From Rhizophlyctis rosea (lineage: Eukaryota > Chytridiomycota > Chytridiomycetes > Rhizophlyctidales > Rhizophlyctidaceae), in contig JADGJC010000308.1 of NCBI GenBank assembly GCA_027596075.1, forward strand, positions 1 to 44,715: DNA of 44,715 nt, in the 5' to 3' direction. The notes beneath the pieces are model-generated. The model worked only from the letters and a program-made list of their open reading frames with translations. It made no database searches and was not told the origin of the DNA. How positions within the stretch are numbered: position 1 is the first letter of the stretch; each line of letters opens with the position of its first letter. The position numbers and the translations under genes are program-made. This document shows positions 33,162-44,715 of this stretch, one piece after another.

Positions 33162-34169
33162 GAGGGGGGTGGGTGCTGCCAATGCTGTGAGAAATACGTT
33201 CAGCCTAAGGAAATGAGTAGGAATACATCCGCTCAACTTACAGTTTTGGGGGAAGCTGTGCGGTAAGTTAATGGCACGACAAATGTAATTTTGAAATGAG
33301 AGTGGAGGAGTGCCTTTCGAAAAATCGAGATACGCTTTTATGCTTCCAACTCTTTCCCAGGTCCGTTGGTTCCCAACCAACGGACCGACGTCGGACTGAT
33401 TCGTTTGGGTTCGGTTCCACGAATATGGATCCTCCTACCGCTACCGGAGCCCTCCTTCTGCTGGCCCCTTTTGCCACCCAGCACCTGAAATGGTTATTTA
33501 CGGTTGTACACGGTACACAATCTTTTGGAGAACCGCCAGCCAAAACTTGGGGGTGTGGCTGAGCAAAGCCGTGGAAAAGGTTTCCATGCAAGACTGGATG
33601 ATGTGGGTGTTGGGCGTGGGTCTTTACTGTCTTTGCCCCCGAGTCATAACCCGCAGGACGAATTGACCACACCCTTGTCGCATCTTGGAACACCTGCCCA
33701 CAGCACAATGCCACCATCATGGCATCCGCGGTGGAAACTTTTGTGGGGTTGAAGTCTCTGAAGTTGGCAAGAATGACGTCTTCCAGGTAACTCGTTCCCA
33801 ACCATCGCTCTCCGATCATCAACGGCTCAACGGCACTGCGATCGCAATCAAGTCGAAACAGTCACACGGATGAGGCACCATCAAGTTGATGCCTCTCTTT
33901 AGCTCGTTGCGGCCCATCTGATGGTGGGTCGCATCCGCTACCGGGTCCGTTGATTTGCCTTCGTGCACTGTCTGATTCTGACACGCAGCAAACCTCCCCA
34001 GATTTCTAAATGCGCAAGGGGCAACATAACCAATCTCGAACTCATCAATCCCTGCCGACGCCGGCTCAGTCACTCTCTTGACTGTACGCCTTGCATAGTT
34101 CGACACCCTGCTCCAGCAATTGGGCGGACTAGATCAACTTGGCAGGGTAGCCGGAAAAGTCTTCGGCGA
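33162..34169. other. Intergenic stretch upstream of the membrane-propeller gene
   Basis: It includes that gene's promoter and 5' UTR, where a 37-nt GTAAGT..CTTAG segment (33241-33205) could be a minimal UTR intron. Open frames on both strands between 33268 and 34106 have no recognisable domain. Confidence 0.4.
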
Positions 34170-34590
34170 CAAATTCAGGGGGTTGGAAACTCTCTCCTAA
34201 TGGCCTAATGGCCTTAATGACCGTACTAATGGCATTAATGGCCCGCATTAATGGCCGTAATGGCCTTGATTGGTGGCGTTTGTTTACATGATTGTTGATC
34301 GATCAACTGATCCTTACTGATCGGAACAGCCTGTTCCAACTTCTTCACAGCTCGTGCCGCAATTGGTTGCAGGTCTTGCAGGTTCGTCACCTCCACCTTG
34401 GAACAGTGGACACTGTTCACGTTTTGTACTGTGGAGCCGCGAAGCGGTCACTCTCAGTACTGATCTTGATGGCCTTACTGGCCTGTTAATGGCTCGGAAA
34501 ATAATGGCCGTAATGGCCGTATGGCACTAATGGCGGTAATGGCCGTAATGGCCTTAATGGCGGGAGAGAGTTTCCAACCCCCTAAATTCG
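34170..34590. mobile_element. TIR element with TAATGGCC sub-terminal repeats (MITE-like)
   Basis: The 21-base sequence beginning AGGGGGTTGGAAACTCTC at 34177-34197 occurs as its perfect reverse complement at 34563-34583. The match continues outwards imperfectly through AAATT(C/T)A and probably for another ~20 bases. Between the ends, ~365 bases contain two blocks dense in TAATGGCC and variants (34198-34270 and ~34468-34560), both in the same orientation. They flank a non-repetitive core with the palindrome TTGATCGATCAA. There is no coding capacity, so it would be non-autonomous. Because the inverted repeat fades gradually, target-site duplication and superfamily cannot be fixed. Confidence 0.75.
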
Positions 34591-36393
34591 TCATCTTGAT
34601 GCTTTTCACCTTATCCGGGAAGGTCCCTCCGTGAAAGCCTCACCTCTTCCCTTCCTCCTTGCGACTTCCAAACCGCATCTGCCAGCTGGTTCAGCAGTCA
34701 GTGCTGGAAATGCATTATCATTGAGTTCGGTAACGCCGTCACGAATTTTTTCAAGCGAACGATGAAAACCCGGGCCTGTGCCGCAAAGTTCTCCGCTCTC
34801 AGCTACCTCAGATGCTGTCCTCTGGTTTACGTATGCTTCGGAAGTCAACACGGAGGAGAAATCATTGCTGCACAATGGTTGCAATTGGCGTTGATGTCGG
34901 TCATCTCCACCCTCTGCGATTTTTGTATAGTCCTAGACGAAAGAGAACTATAGATATTTGACTGCGCGGTTGAGCCCGTCAAAAAAAATGATTATGGAAC
35001 TTGTTGCACGCAACAGCTTCACGGCCCTGCCATTAGCGGGACTCCATTGCGAACAGAGCATTGGGCGCAAAATGTTGACATTCAACGGAATCCTCAGGCA
35101 ATGACTCCGGTTTCTGCTGGTTTGGTCGATCAGCCATACCCACTTGACACGAAACCTCAAAACCTCACATATTGACCTCGACTTGGAACAAGCTGCCTGT
35201 CCGTTGAGTGAACAGTATCTCAACAGCAGCGGCTTTCTCCATTCCGGTGGCATAGTAGGATCACATGGAGAAAATTTGTATGTGATTTTTGATTCAAAAA
35301 TGTGCATCCTCTGATGCTCTTTTCAATGCTCATCCATGATTCGCACTGATGAATGGATCAGGTACAAAGTATGGTACTTTCAACCGAAGAAAAAAAGAAC
35401 ACGGTGGGCAAGTAGATCACTCCAATAGGGTTTTGATTGAATTGAACCCTCCTTTGTTTAGAGACTGGACCATATTCTGGAGCGACCGACATCGCTGCTG
35501 CATCACAGGTCGTTCGACTGACAATATTACACCGTATGGCACCGAATCCTTTCTATCCTGTGCCATTGTTGGTTTTCTTATGTTGAAGATGGGGTATTTT
35601 GCATATGTCCTTTTGAATTTCACCTGCGGTTCCACTGTTAAATGCTTCCGGCCTTGAGCAAGCCGGTCTGCCCTTTGAGGCCTCTATGGTTGAAAGAAGG
35701 AGTCAAGCTTTTTTCTTTTGGACTGTTTGGACTTTTGGTTTGATGGGTGGATGTTGGCTTACATGATCCGGGCCAGATTTGCCCAGCCACACTTTCCTGC
35801 ACTTGACAAGGCGGCGAATGGAACCTTTACATAAAGGTCATGCGGCAAATTGATAGACTGAAGACCTAGTAACCACTCAAACATCTAATCTTGTCACTCC
35901 TATCTGACAAATTTGTTGATCCTCCGCTTCTGTGAGTGGAATGTGGACATATTATCAGTGAGGTGCCGGCACATGCATACATGACTTTCCAAGTCATGGC
36001 CACTCAACATTCGAATTACCATAGCAGGATCCAGATTGTATCCCCAAAGGAGAAGGACTCACAGTCGAATCTGCTAGTGAATTTGATGATTATTACTTCC
36101 TTCCTGACCTTTCACCGGTGGATCCACCTCGGTGGAATTACATGTGATTCTAGGACTGCAAAATGGCGACCATTTTGTGAAATGAATGCGAAAAAGGAAG
36201 GGCGATCTGGCAGTTGGTCTTCGTTGCTGCACATGCATAGTTCGAACACACACCATGTGCGACTCAACGTTAGGGCTCATCACAAGGCGATGAACCCTGA
36301 CGGACAGCCGCTTTATACGTGTCGAAAGCAGTTCCGGAGCCGCTGTACTCCCGCATCGAAGTCGCGGGCAAATCATTCACAAAATCAAGGCAC
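34591..36393. other. Gene-poor stretch
   Basis: No gene could be assembled. Short frames on both strands lack domains, signal peptides or splice partners that fit. Confidence 0.4.
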
Positions 36394-36531
36394 CTCGAGC
36401 TGTATGGATCCTCTGTCGTCCCAGTCTTCCCGCAAATCATGATGGCTTTCGATGATCTCTGCAGCCTCAAGACCGTGTTGATCTTCAGCATATGCACCAA
36501 CAACAACTTTGAATACAACGTGACGAGAAGA
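36394..36531 (-). CDS. Isolated candidate exon, product unknown
   Basis: A 138-nt minus-strand segment between a TAG acceptor and a GTGCCT donor, phase 0 at both ends, reads HVVFKVVVGAYAEDQHGLEA then AEIIESHHDLREDWDDRGS. This is far more protein-like than its surroundings. No neighbouring exons could be joined. It may be an internal exon of an unresolved gene or a relic. Confidence 0.3.
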
Positions 36532-38115
36532 CTATGCGCAACATCAGATAAGAACCCGATCCCAGTGGCAACTGCACGTCTGAGTAGCGGTTATTCAGAT
36601 TGATGCAGACCATCACTGCTGTTGAATGTCATTCAGGATGTTGCAACAAGTAGATGCTATTGACATATGTCCCTCCGTTCAAAAATAAGCAGATCATCGC
36701 TAACAATCGACAAATGCTTCTAGGCCCCAATAACGGATGGCAGGGCGCAGCATCGTTTGGAGCGCTTTTACATGCAGTGAACAACTTCTCCCGAGGCGAG
36801 GATACTTCTTTCACTTCCGTTCCATACATAACGGTCATGACACGACGGGATGTCCAAGTATAGCTCGCCACGCACAACTGACAATCTATAAAATCGATCA
36901 GTTGCGGTCAACAATCACTTGTCAACCTGAACTCGCACATCAAATCAAATCACAAGAGCGCGAAATGCTTGGAGCAACGGTGGTGATTCATTCCGCACTT
37001 GAGCTAGCGGGACAAAGAACGGTGCGGTCCCATTTTTCCAATACTTTGATCGATGATTTTTGCTGATCGACTCTCATGCTCGACATTTCCCGGCTGCTGG
37101 GGGGGAAATGCGCAGGGTGAACTGATTCGCTGGTCGTCCGAAAGTGCTTACCGCACCGGTTTATTTCACGTCGTTCGAAGCCAAGATAGGTACCATGAGC
37201 AATAAAGTGCATATTTCTGCAGTTCCTCATAAGAGAAAAGTTACCGCGCGGCGCACAGCCAACCTGGGGCAATGACGTATTCCACTACAAATCAGTCCAG
37301 TGGCGGGCGAAGACAGTGCAATCATTATCTCCTAAGAGAACCAGAAAGAAACGAACCCAGATCAGCAGCTCTAAGCGCGTTCACACGTACAGCACATTAT
37401 GACATTGCTAACATCAGCTTGACACACCCAAGTTTACAAGACTGATTTGGTGGTCAGTATGATACAATTCTTAGGGTGAGGGGTTTGATTTAGGGTAGGG
37501 GCTATGTTCAACAAACTTCAAGGTTAGCTTCAAACGAGTCGAGGAGTCACAATGCAATGCCCACCAGGCGGAATAGAACCTCCCACTTACTTAGTCAAGT
37601 CCTCACAAGGGAGATAATTGAAGACCAGTTCCGCCTTCTTAAACTTTCTTATTAGTCGGCATTTGCAATGCCGGGTGCCCGTGTATTATTTTTTCGTCAA
37701 TACAGCACATTGCGACATTCAGACCGTCCCATTTCTGCATCATAGTTGATTACTACACGGTTATCCACCAGCTAAGTGACAAAGAGAAATCTTCGTTGGC
37801 GGGCATCGTCCAAACATGATACCGCGGATTACGAGCTCCCCTCGCCCAGTTGTAATTTTTTTTGCTTCGCACCTCAAACTTGATGTCCACGAGAGTACCC
37901 TGAAAAGAAAAGACTCATACAACAACGCTCCTATGAGTCATCACATACATCATCGTCAACGCATGGTAGTGGCTGATTTGGACTTATACTGACTTGCTCC
38001 CCTGGAGTGGAGATGACGCATTCAGATTGCGACCTTGAGTAAGACGTTTTCCGATCACCATTGAAACAAGTGCGGCCTCAAATATCCCCATAATTTTCAA
38101 GAGGGCCCAACAGCC
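36532..38115. other. Gene-poor stretch
   Basis: No gene is recognised. From 37270 to 38100 no open frame of useful length is present on either strand, so this part is probably non-coding. Confidence 0.5.
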
Positions 38116-38794
38116 TCACCGTAACCTCTCAGCTGAGCTTATTCTACGGATGTTTGCTCCCTTTCCTAGGCCAGTGGTTTGTTTTCCAAGTGCAAAAGAA
38201 AAAATCACATGAACATCATACGACGCAACAATCAGTTGTGGATTTGACCCCAAACTATGAGAAGATACCAAGCGTAAGATTCCTTGCTGAGCAGATCCGG
38301 TTATGTTCCATTCAGTGGTCTGACCAAAACGATCGCTGATATCATGCGGAGTGCATTCAATATCCCGCAAAATCAATCCGAATCTTTCTCAAGATTGACC
38401 CAAAGTCATGCAGAACAACCGCCTGCGCCCGCCGTATGGTCATCATTACCACTTGCATATTATGCTGATAGTGCGTACGACAGCGCGTCGTAAACAATTG
38501 TTCCCGTAAGATCACCTCCCAAAACCTCACCCAGCCAACATCGATTGTCCATGAGCCGGCATCCACACACACATGCGGTATGCGTGCCGTGACTGCATCG
38601 AGTACATGTAGAGCGCCGCTGTAAAATTCACTCACCACAGGAAAGTCGCACTCCAGAACGGTCACTCTCAACCCAAGTCGATGCATAGTCCGCCCAACGC
38701 CGTCAATATGTGAAGAATCAAAAAAAGGAACGAAGACACCACATGTATCGATCTGAAATTCATAGCAACCAGCATATACCAGCACTGCTATCAT
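38116..38794 (-). CDS. Possible gene fragment, product unknown
   Basis: Minus-strand readings VSEFYSGALHVLDAVTARI and VGWVRFWEVILREQLF (~38660-38490) look coding. So does a second frame further on, LIVASYDVHVIFSFALG (~38250-38190), ending in TGA near 38116. A GTGGTAATG donor near 38450 could join them, but no phase-consistent acceptor was found. No family is recognised. Start and exon borders are unresolved. Confidence 0.3.
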
Positions 38795-40986
38795 TCATTT
38801 TTGCTTTACATCTACCCTCCAATGTTGGAGAAAATAGACAACAAAAGGCGCGGTTAGCCAGAAGAACGTTAAGTAGAACGTTAATCCGTTCTCCGCACTG
38901 GTCCGGCTGTCAATCACAGGTAGTAACCCGATCAGATGAAGAAGGAATGCAATCTCTCACAGCGGTGGTAGTGATTTCGAGTAGGACGCTGCCGAACTGC
39001 CCAACTGCCAACTTGGGACACATTGCGTCACTATATACTGGATCGGTACTCCCCCACCGCGGGGCGTAAGGTAGGTGGAAGAAGTGCTTTTTTTGAATTT
39101 CTAGATGAGATGCTGTCCGCTGGCATATGCATGGTGTTCAAGTGAGAGCGTAAAAGAAGTGTGTTGATACAAATCAACGACCCTAACCTGAGCAGTGCTC
39201 GGAGAGCCGCGGGGAATGGAAGTCAAATGAGGATATCCAGCTCTCCAGACCTGCTGAAAACCACATACCTTTTCTAGTATTGATGTCTCCTACTTGAATG
39301 ATCCAAACCATATATCCTTATCACTACTCTCCGCACTGCAAGCGGAGCCATTGCGCAAATCACTGAAGGGACGGACTAAGGCTTAGGAACCTCCTCCGCA
39401 TGACCTGCTACTCGAAAGTCAATTTCGTCAAAGGAGCGGTCAGCTTCTTTTCTCCCGCCACTTTCATCAATTTTCAGGGAGATGTTTGGTCGTGGTCATG
39501 TACCCAGCTCAAGGCAACCAGAGACACAAGCTCCCCAAGCTCCTTTCGCCGCATCTGCACAAAAACAAACACCTGGAGATAGATGAATCATCTCTGCCCT
39601 TGGCGGTTACCAATGTCGTGCAAAGTGTGCAACAGCGAAGCATCCGGTTTCATTCCGTTGGGAAAGAAAGCATATGAGCTTGATCAAAGACGGCGAGAAC
39701 AAAGTAATTGGCAAATCTTGCAAGGAAATTCACAACATCACGCTTCTGCAAAATGCTGGTGTTCCAACATGAACTCAGATATTGGTTTACTAATGCACTG
39801 TAGTACCAATCGTTTGCTTTTTTGTGCTCACTCACGGGGATCTCCCCTACAACCCCCCTCTCCCCATTCACCCTCACACCCCCTCCCCCGCGACGCACGT
39901 CGGTCATAATTGCATCAAGGTCCCTGCCTATACCTTATGAAACGCACCCATTACCACACTTTGCACGCCCACTTCAACTGCCACAACCCACAATCCGCTG
40001 TCCACCCAAAGAGGATGGACCTCGAGTTCAAGATTGTTGCACCCTACACCGGATTGTGAGCGCTCGAGGCTGAGGACGAACGGATTGAGAGAATTTCAAA
40101 TCTGCCAACCGATAACAGTTTCATAAGGATGCGCCAAGTTCGGGGGGTTGAACATGAGGGGAAAAAAGGATGTGTCTAATTGTTTGCGTGTACCAAATGC
40201 CAACGATTGGAAGAGTGCATTTTGATAGTACCTAGAGTACCTTTCTCTCTTCACGCTTTTGTTCCCGCCCGTACTTCCCATGTTCACAACAAGATGAGCT
40301 GCTGACCTGAAAACCTTGTAGCATGCCTTGCAGCGTCACACATCATGGCATTGCAATCAAAGGTTGCATTCATCCACATGGCGGAGCCTCGTCATATCAA
40401 CCAAAGTGTGTGGATCGCGTCGCTGTAAATTCCATTCACCATGCAGGAAAGGAATGTCCGAGTCCCCAACTACATACGGAGACCTGAATCAATGACTTTG
40501 CATATTGAAGAACTTTTCCCTTTTTCGCGATCGCAAGTTGATCATACTTCAAAAACGGGTATCCACGCATCGAAAGGGGATGCATGGTTCACGCATAGCG
40601 AATCATCACCACTCGAAAAAAAACGAACTCATACCTGGTTGGGAAGCTCGCAGCCAACCAGCATGCACCGGCCACCACGGTCATTCATTATGCACTTCTT
40701 GCACACTCCTTTTTCATTCGAGTTCACCATGAATTTGAACAGCATGACGAACGAAACCGTGCGGCCAGACAGGATTGACAAGGCACATCTTGATGCTTTA
40801 TAGTCTTTATGGCTTTCCTGCTCTACAAACTCATTCCGGCGGTAATTCGCAGGGAGGGTGCGAAAAGGCGTGCGATTTTATATAGCAAACAGTTCTGGAG
40901 GAACTGAGCATGGGATAAGCAACTGGGGATTTCATGAAAATCTTGCTATTGCATCACCAAGTGATCTCTGTCGGTAGAGAGTAGAG
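38795..40986. other. Gene-poor stretch
   Basis: Nothing recognisable. Short frames on both strands near 39400-40070 and 40440-40800 show no domain, signal peptide or convincing splice signals. A C-rich, T-poor block lies at 39840-39895. Confidence 0.4.
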
Positions 40987-40988
40987 TA

Positions 40989-41087
40989 CAGGTCCCTGGA
41001 AGAAGTTAAGGTAGTTGTGGACGTTTAAGATCACTGTGCCACGGGCTTAGTGACTGGAAGAGTACCTTCAGTTTTTCCAGGGACCTG
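40989..41087. mobile_element. 99-bp Tc1/mariner-type MITE flanked by TA
   Basis: The left end CAGGTCCCTGGAAGAAGTTA and the reverse complement of the right end CAGGTCCCTGGAAAAACTGA match for 13 bases perfectly, then imperfectly to ~27 bases. Both ends are flanked by TA (40987-40988 and 41088-41089), the target duplication expected of Tc1/mariner transposition. The interior has no coding capacity. It could fold into a single long hairpin. Confidence 0.85.
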
Positions 41088-41089
41088 TA

Positions 41090-44000
41090 TGTTAAGGGAT
41101 GGTTATTTTTGGTTTGTCAGAACATGATGCTGCCGTTGAGCAAGGGCAAAAACAGCTGATACTACACCTTAATAAACTTAACCTGAAGTGTGACCTCAGA
41201 CGGGAGATGGTAATAGTAGGGAAGAGATTCTCCGTTTGAGCGCGCTTACAACATTTGCCCTTTCTGGAAAGCGTCGCATCCGATGGTGAAGCTACATATG
41301 ATGATACTGGTCACATTGCAATGAACCTTACCCAAAACAGAGAAGCAACCAACAACAGACTCTCTCGCACACATCTACCGCCGTCTAATGTCAATTCCGT
41401 CCTGAGTATCATCCTTTTTCCACGCGTGTTCCCAATATTCCGCCCAACATTACCGTGCCAAAAAAGGTACGCAACGGCAATCATAAATAAACGCGCAACC
41501 AAAAATCCCAATAGTGGAATGCGCTAGCATTGACGAACGTTTGCATTTGGCATATACGTTGCCTAGGCCAACAATAAATATCGCCTTCGTACCACAACCC
41601 TTCAGATTGATAGCCGAGAGCATATTGCGGGGTTTAACATGATTTCGGCTCCAGGCGAGGTATGGCATTCACTGCTATCATTGTAGCTTCGTTCAATAGA
41701 AAGTCGGAACACTCACTGAAACATGCATTCAGTGTTGGTTGCGATACTATTTCTCCGGTTCCTCAACTACGTCAACACGGATCTTCTTTAGCCGCTTAGA
41801 TGGGTATTTATACAAAACCATGGCGCGATTTGCTTACACTGTTGGCTCATCACTTTTTTCCATTTGTCATGATAGCATCATGCTCGGGGGTCGGAGCCGC
41901 ACTTATGTACCTTGGCCCGCCATAGCAAGTTCTCCATTAGCGATCAACACTCGAAACCCCATGAAAGAACCGATCGACCAGTCGATATGACCTTCCCAAA
42001 ATACGTGCTCAAACCCTACTTAAATATGAGCAATGGCGAGAAATAGTCCACCGAAGGGGTTCAGCTTCCATAACACCGAATAACCTGTTGTGAGTTTGCG
42101 CCAAGTTCAATGTAGAAATTACAAAGCCAAAAAGCACTCATGAGTGTTGTTCGGAGTGACAAATGGCAATGGCAAAATCGCGCAACGTATAGCAATCAGC
42201 GTGACCCCTTTTTGTATGATGTTCATCCCTGCACGGACCGATTGCCATGTTTACATAAGTAACATTATAGTTCATGTTTGGTGTAAGGCCTTCCGGATAT
42301 CAATGTTTTACAAGACTTACCAGATTGCAATGATTTTTCTGTGTTGATGGCACATGTTGACACACTGTGGAGTTCATCTTTCAGGCTGTTGCTTAAGGAG
42401 CATGCCAACGTTTTAGCTAGAAAAGTGTGAAATGGGCTTGGGTAAAATGGGTTCACGGAGTTGATGGTGGAAATGCGAAAAAGATTCTGCTGCCATGAAC
42501 ATTGACCGAGTGCTTGGGAGGTATTTGCGTGTATTCAGCCGTAACAACGTCAATCAGTTGTCAGCAATCAATTACAGTACTCACAGTGCGGTTTGAGACT
42601 CTGAGAGAGGGCGGGGAGAGGGCAACATCCAATTGATTACATAATACAACTCATGTGACTTGTTTCATTCTTGTCTTCTGTGGGCGCGCCCGTACCAGCA
42701 TTTCGGTTGAAGGGCTTAGAAGGTTTTGCATCCCGAACAGTAACACGTGACGCGCATGTCGCTAATCGGTACAAAGTATCTCCGGCAAGCCGGGTGGGTA
42801 AGTGATCTAAGCAGTCTCAGCCACGCCGGTGTCTGTCTGCACCGCGTGGGAGACAAAATCGCGATTGATGCTCGATTCGCAATCGGGTGGCACTCACTGG
42901 GATCAATCATGCAGGATGCTCCGGGGAAAGCCTGTGCAAACACAGAATGGTATCACAACGGTAATACAATTTCCCATCGGCGCCATTAGACCCGATCGCA
43001 AAGCCGGCCGGATGTTCGGAAGGCAAAAAGCTTTGATGCGGACCTTTTGATACTTTGCCATTTTGCTATGAGTGACGCCCCAAAATGTCTCCCCAGAGAG
43101 TCCCCACAGTCATATTCGGGCTTGTAGTGAAATTGCGAATTTGTGGCTCGCTTGGAAGAGTGTGGCGCCATGGGTGGAGTGACATTCTTTGCCTACCCCC
43201 CCCTATTTTTCATTAATATCTTCCATCCCCCCCCCATTCTTCCATAATCACTCAATCGCGCTTGTTCCTTGATTACCTGACCATAGCACCCTACCCGCGT
43301 TCCCCACGGTGTAAACACTCTCGTTTGCATAATTGGGTCCCTTCATTCACTCATTGACGGGTGCCAGTGACTGGATACATACGTGTAACGTCGCTCAATA
43401 GCCGGAGCGTCGGTCGGAGGATAGTAAGGGATAGTAAGCGAGGGTCGGTCTATCGAAGGACCGTGGGAGAAGTGCTTCAAAGGGTCAGTAAACTGGCAAT
43501 ATCGAGTAAGAAGGGGAGGGAAGAGAGGGTACAAGGGCAGTTAAGCGAGGTTGGAATAGGCGGAGGAGTCCCGGTCCTGCGCCAGAACATACTGGGAGCA
43601 TAGTATGTTGTTTGTCAATGCAAAGCAGCGCCTGATCTTATTCAACATAAGAGAGCGTGGCTTGGGTCGCTGACACCATATGCAGTCCGCCGTTTCACAA
43701 TGAGAACAGTCATGCTGCCCAGTATAGCGGTGTGGCTAATGCACAGCAAGGGGAAACGCCATGCATGGAGCGTGCAGGAAGCTGCGTGCCGAAGCGTCAT
43801 CGTGAATGGCAAAATGTAGCAAATGGGCTTTCTTGGGCAGGAAAACCTTCCACCGTTGGAACATCCCGCCCAAACTGTCAGAACAAATTGATCTCCTTAC
43901 AAAAATCTTCTGACAAAGCAATTCGCGTTAACGAATGTCTAAACCATGTCTTTCCCGTCCTTTCTTCTCAAAACAGATTGGAGCGCATAACATCATCCGA

Positions 44001-44129
44001 CACCCTCCTCACATATTTTTCACATATCCGAAGAATGCCCCGTGCAAATTGACTGCACAATCTTAACCAACACAACGACCACATTTCACCCCATTGAACA
44101 TATCACACCCCCATCACACATCCAAAGCC
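41090..44129. other. Gene-poor 3-kb stretch
   Basis: No gene could be assembled. A hydrophobic minus-strand reading near 41511-41311 (LVARLFMIAVAYLFWHGN) could be a membrane segment but lacks partners. C-tracts lie at 43197-43204 and 43229-43238. The end of the stretch is the promoter region of the gene starting at 44130. Confidence 0.4.
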
Positions 44130-44454
44130 ATGTCCCCACACCTCTCAGACTCCGAACTCTCCACCCTCGCACATCTCCCCACCCGCAACAACAGCGGCGA
44201 CACCATCCGTATCATCTCTTCCGACGCAAAACCTGACCAGTCAAAAGACAGTCCTGTAGAAGATGCCGAAGCGCCGGATGTGGATCAAAAACCGAGTGGG
44301 GAAGTTGCGGTTGACGAAGTAGGAAACGAGGATGGGGGAGAGGAAGGAGAAAGGAGAGGAGATAACCCGGAAAAATACATTTGGTCGACTGTATATCTCG
44401 GTGGAGTCTTCATGTGCACGAATTGGATGATCCATTTGTATGAGTTTGGGACTT
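44130..44454 (+). CDS. First exon of a gene running off the window, product unknown
   Basis: ATG at 44130 opens MSPHLSDSELSTLAHLP, then a strongly acidic, Asp/Glu-rich hydrophilic stretch, and ends with an aromatic hydrophobic segment (YIWSTVYLGGVFMCTNWMIH) just before a GTGAGT donor at 44455 (phase 1). This suggests a cytosolic acidic N-terminus followed by a first membrane span. The rest (44455-44715) is purine-rich and probably intron. Family not recognised. Confidence 0.55.
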
Positions 44455-44715
44455 GTGAGTAATGGGATTTCTGGAGCGTGGTTCTTGTTGTTGTTGGCGG
44501 TGGTTGTAGTGGTGCGACGGTGGTGGTGTTGTAGGTGTTGTGGTCTATGAAGATTCGGGAGTTAGGAGAAGAGGGCGGCAGCTGGAAAGGATTTGGTCGG
44601 GGTTGGAGTGTGGGTCTGGTTTGGTTGAGGGGTGTGATGGAGATGAGGGGGGAGGAGGTAGTAGGAGGGACGGGGGAGGGGACGGAGTGTGGTGATCTAG
44701 GGGGTGTCGTGCGAA

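Noticed and set aside
30165..33300. Plus-strand open frames opposite the membrane-propeller gene
   Set aside because: They are antisense shadows. The minus strand carries one uninterrupted 989-codon frame with membrane spans and repeated motifs, and the plus frames are short and featureless.
44130..44454. SERINC/TMS1-like C-terminal segment (TNW motif)
   Set aside because: Similarity is limited to three residues and the position at the N-terminus is wrong for that family.

Overview
The window is nuclear DNA of a fungus. The evidence is a SEC11 signal peptidase gene, an eL33 ribosomal protein gene, an AGC (PKA-type) kinase, a full-length ABCC transporter, a fungal-style HNH_2 gene and a small secreted CBM19-like chitin-binding protein. 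All the multi-exon genes use GT-AG introns, mostly 44-95 nt. The gene-poor spacing and multi-intron genes fit an early-diverging (zoosporic/chytrid-like) fungus, but the sequence alone does not fix the lineage.

Layout: 1-0.5 kb is AT-rich decayed sequence. 1.03-3.6 kb (+) is an orphan gene of about ten short exons. 4.27-6.76 kb (-) is a PKA-like kinase with a ~350-residue disordered N-terminus. 7.89-8.65 kb (-) is a small gene whose coiled-coil heptads are each carried by a separate 21-nt microexon. 8.65-13.2 kb is gene-poor with exon-like islands. 13.19-14.36 kb (+) is eL33 with unusually long introns. 14.5-15.5 kb (-) is an unresolved gene. 15.74-16.07 kb and 16.77-17.55 kb (-) are two secreted proteins, CBM19-like and ricin-B-lectin-like. 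20.45-21.32 kb (-) is SEC11, divergent from a 1687-residue ABCC transporter at 21.80-27.72 kb (+). 28.25-29.57 kb (+) is a broken HNH_2 gene. 30.19-33.16 kb (-) is an intron-less membrane protein with a predicted outside-facing beta-propeller. 34.17-34.59 kb is a terminal-inverted-repeat element rich in TAATGGCC. 40.99-41.09 kb is a 99-bp Tc1/mariner-type MITE flanked by TA. 44.13 kb onward (+) is the first exon of a gene that leaves the window.

SEC11, the two signal-peptide proteins, the N-glycosylated membrane protein and the ABC transporter all belong to the secretory or membrane system, but nothing shows they are co-regulated beyond the shared SEC11/ABCC promoter interval. The most unusual item is the 21-nt heptad microexon series at 7.9-8.3 kb. 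Exon coordinates were worked out by hand from splice consensus and reading phase, with no transcript support.
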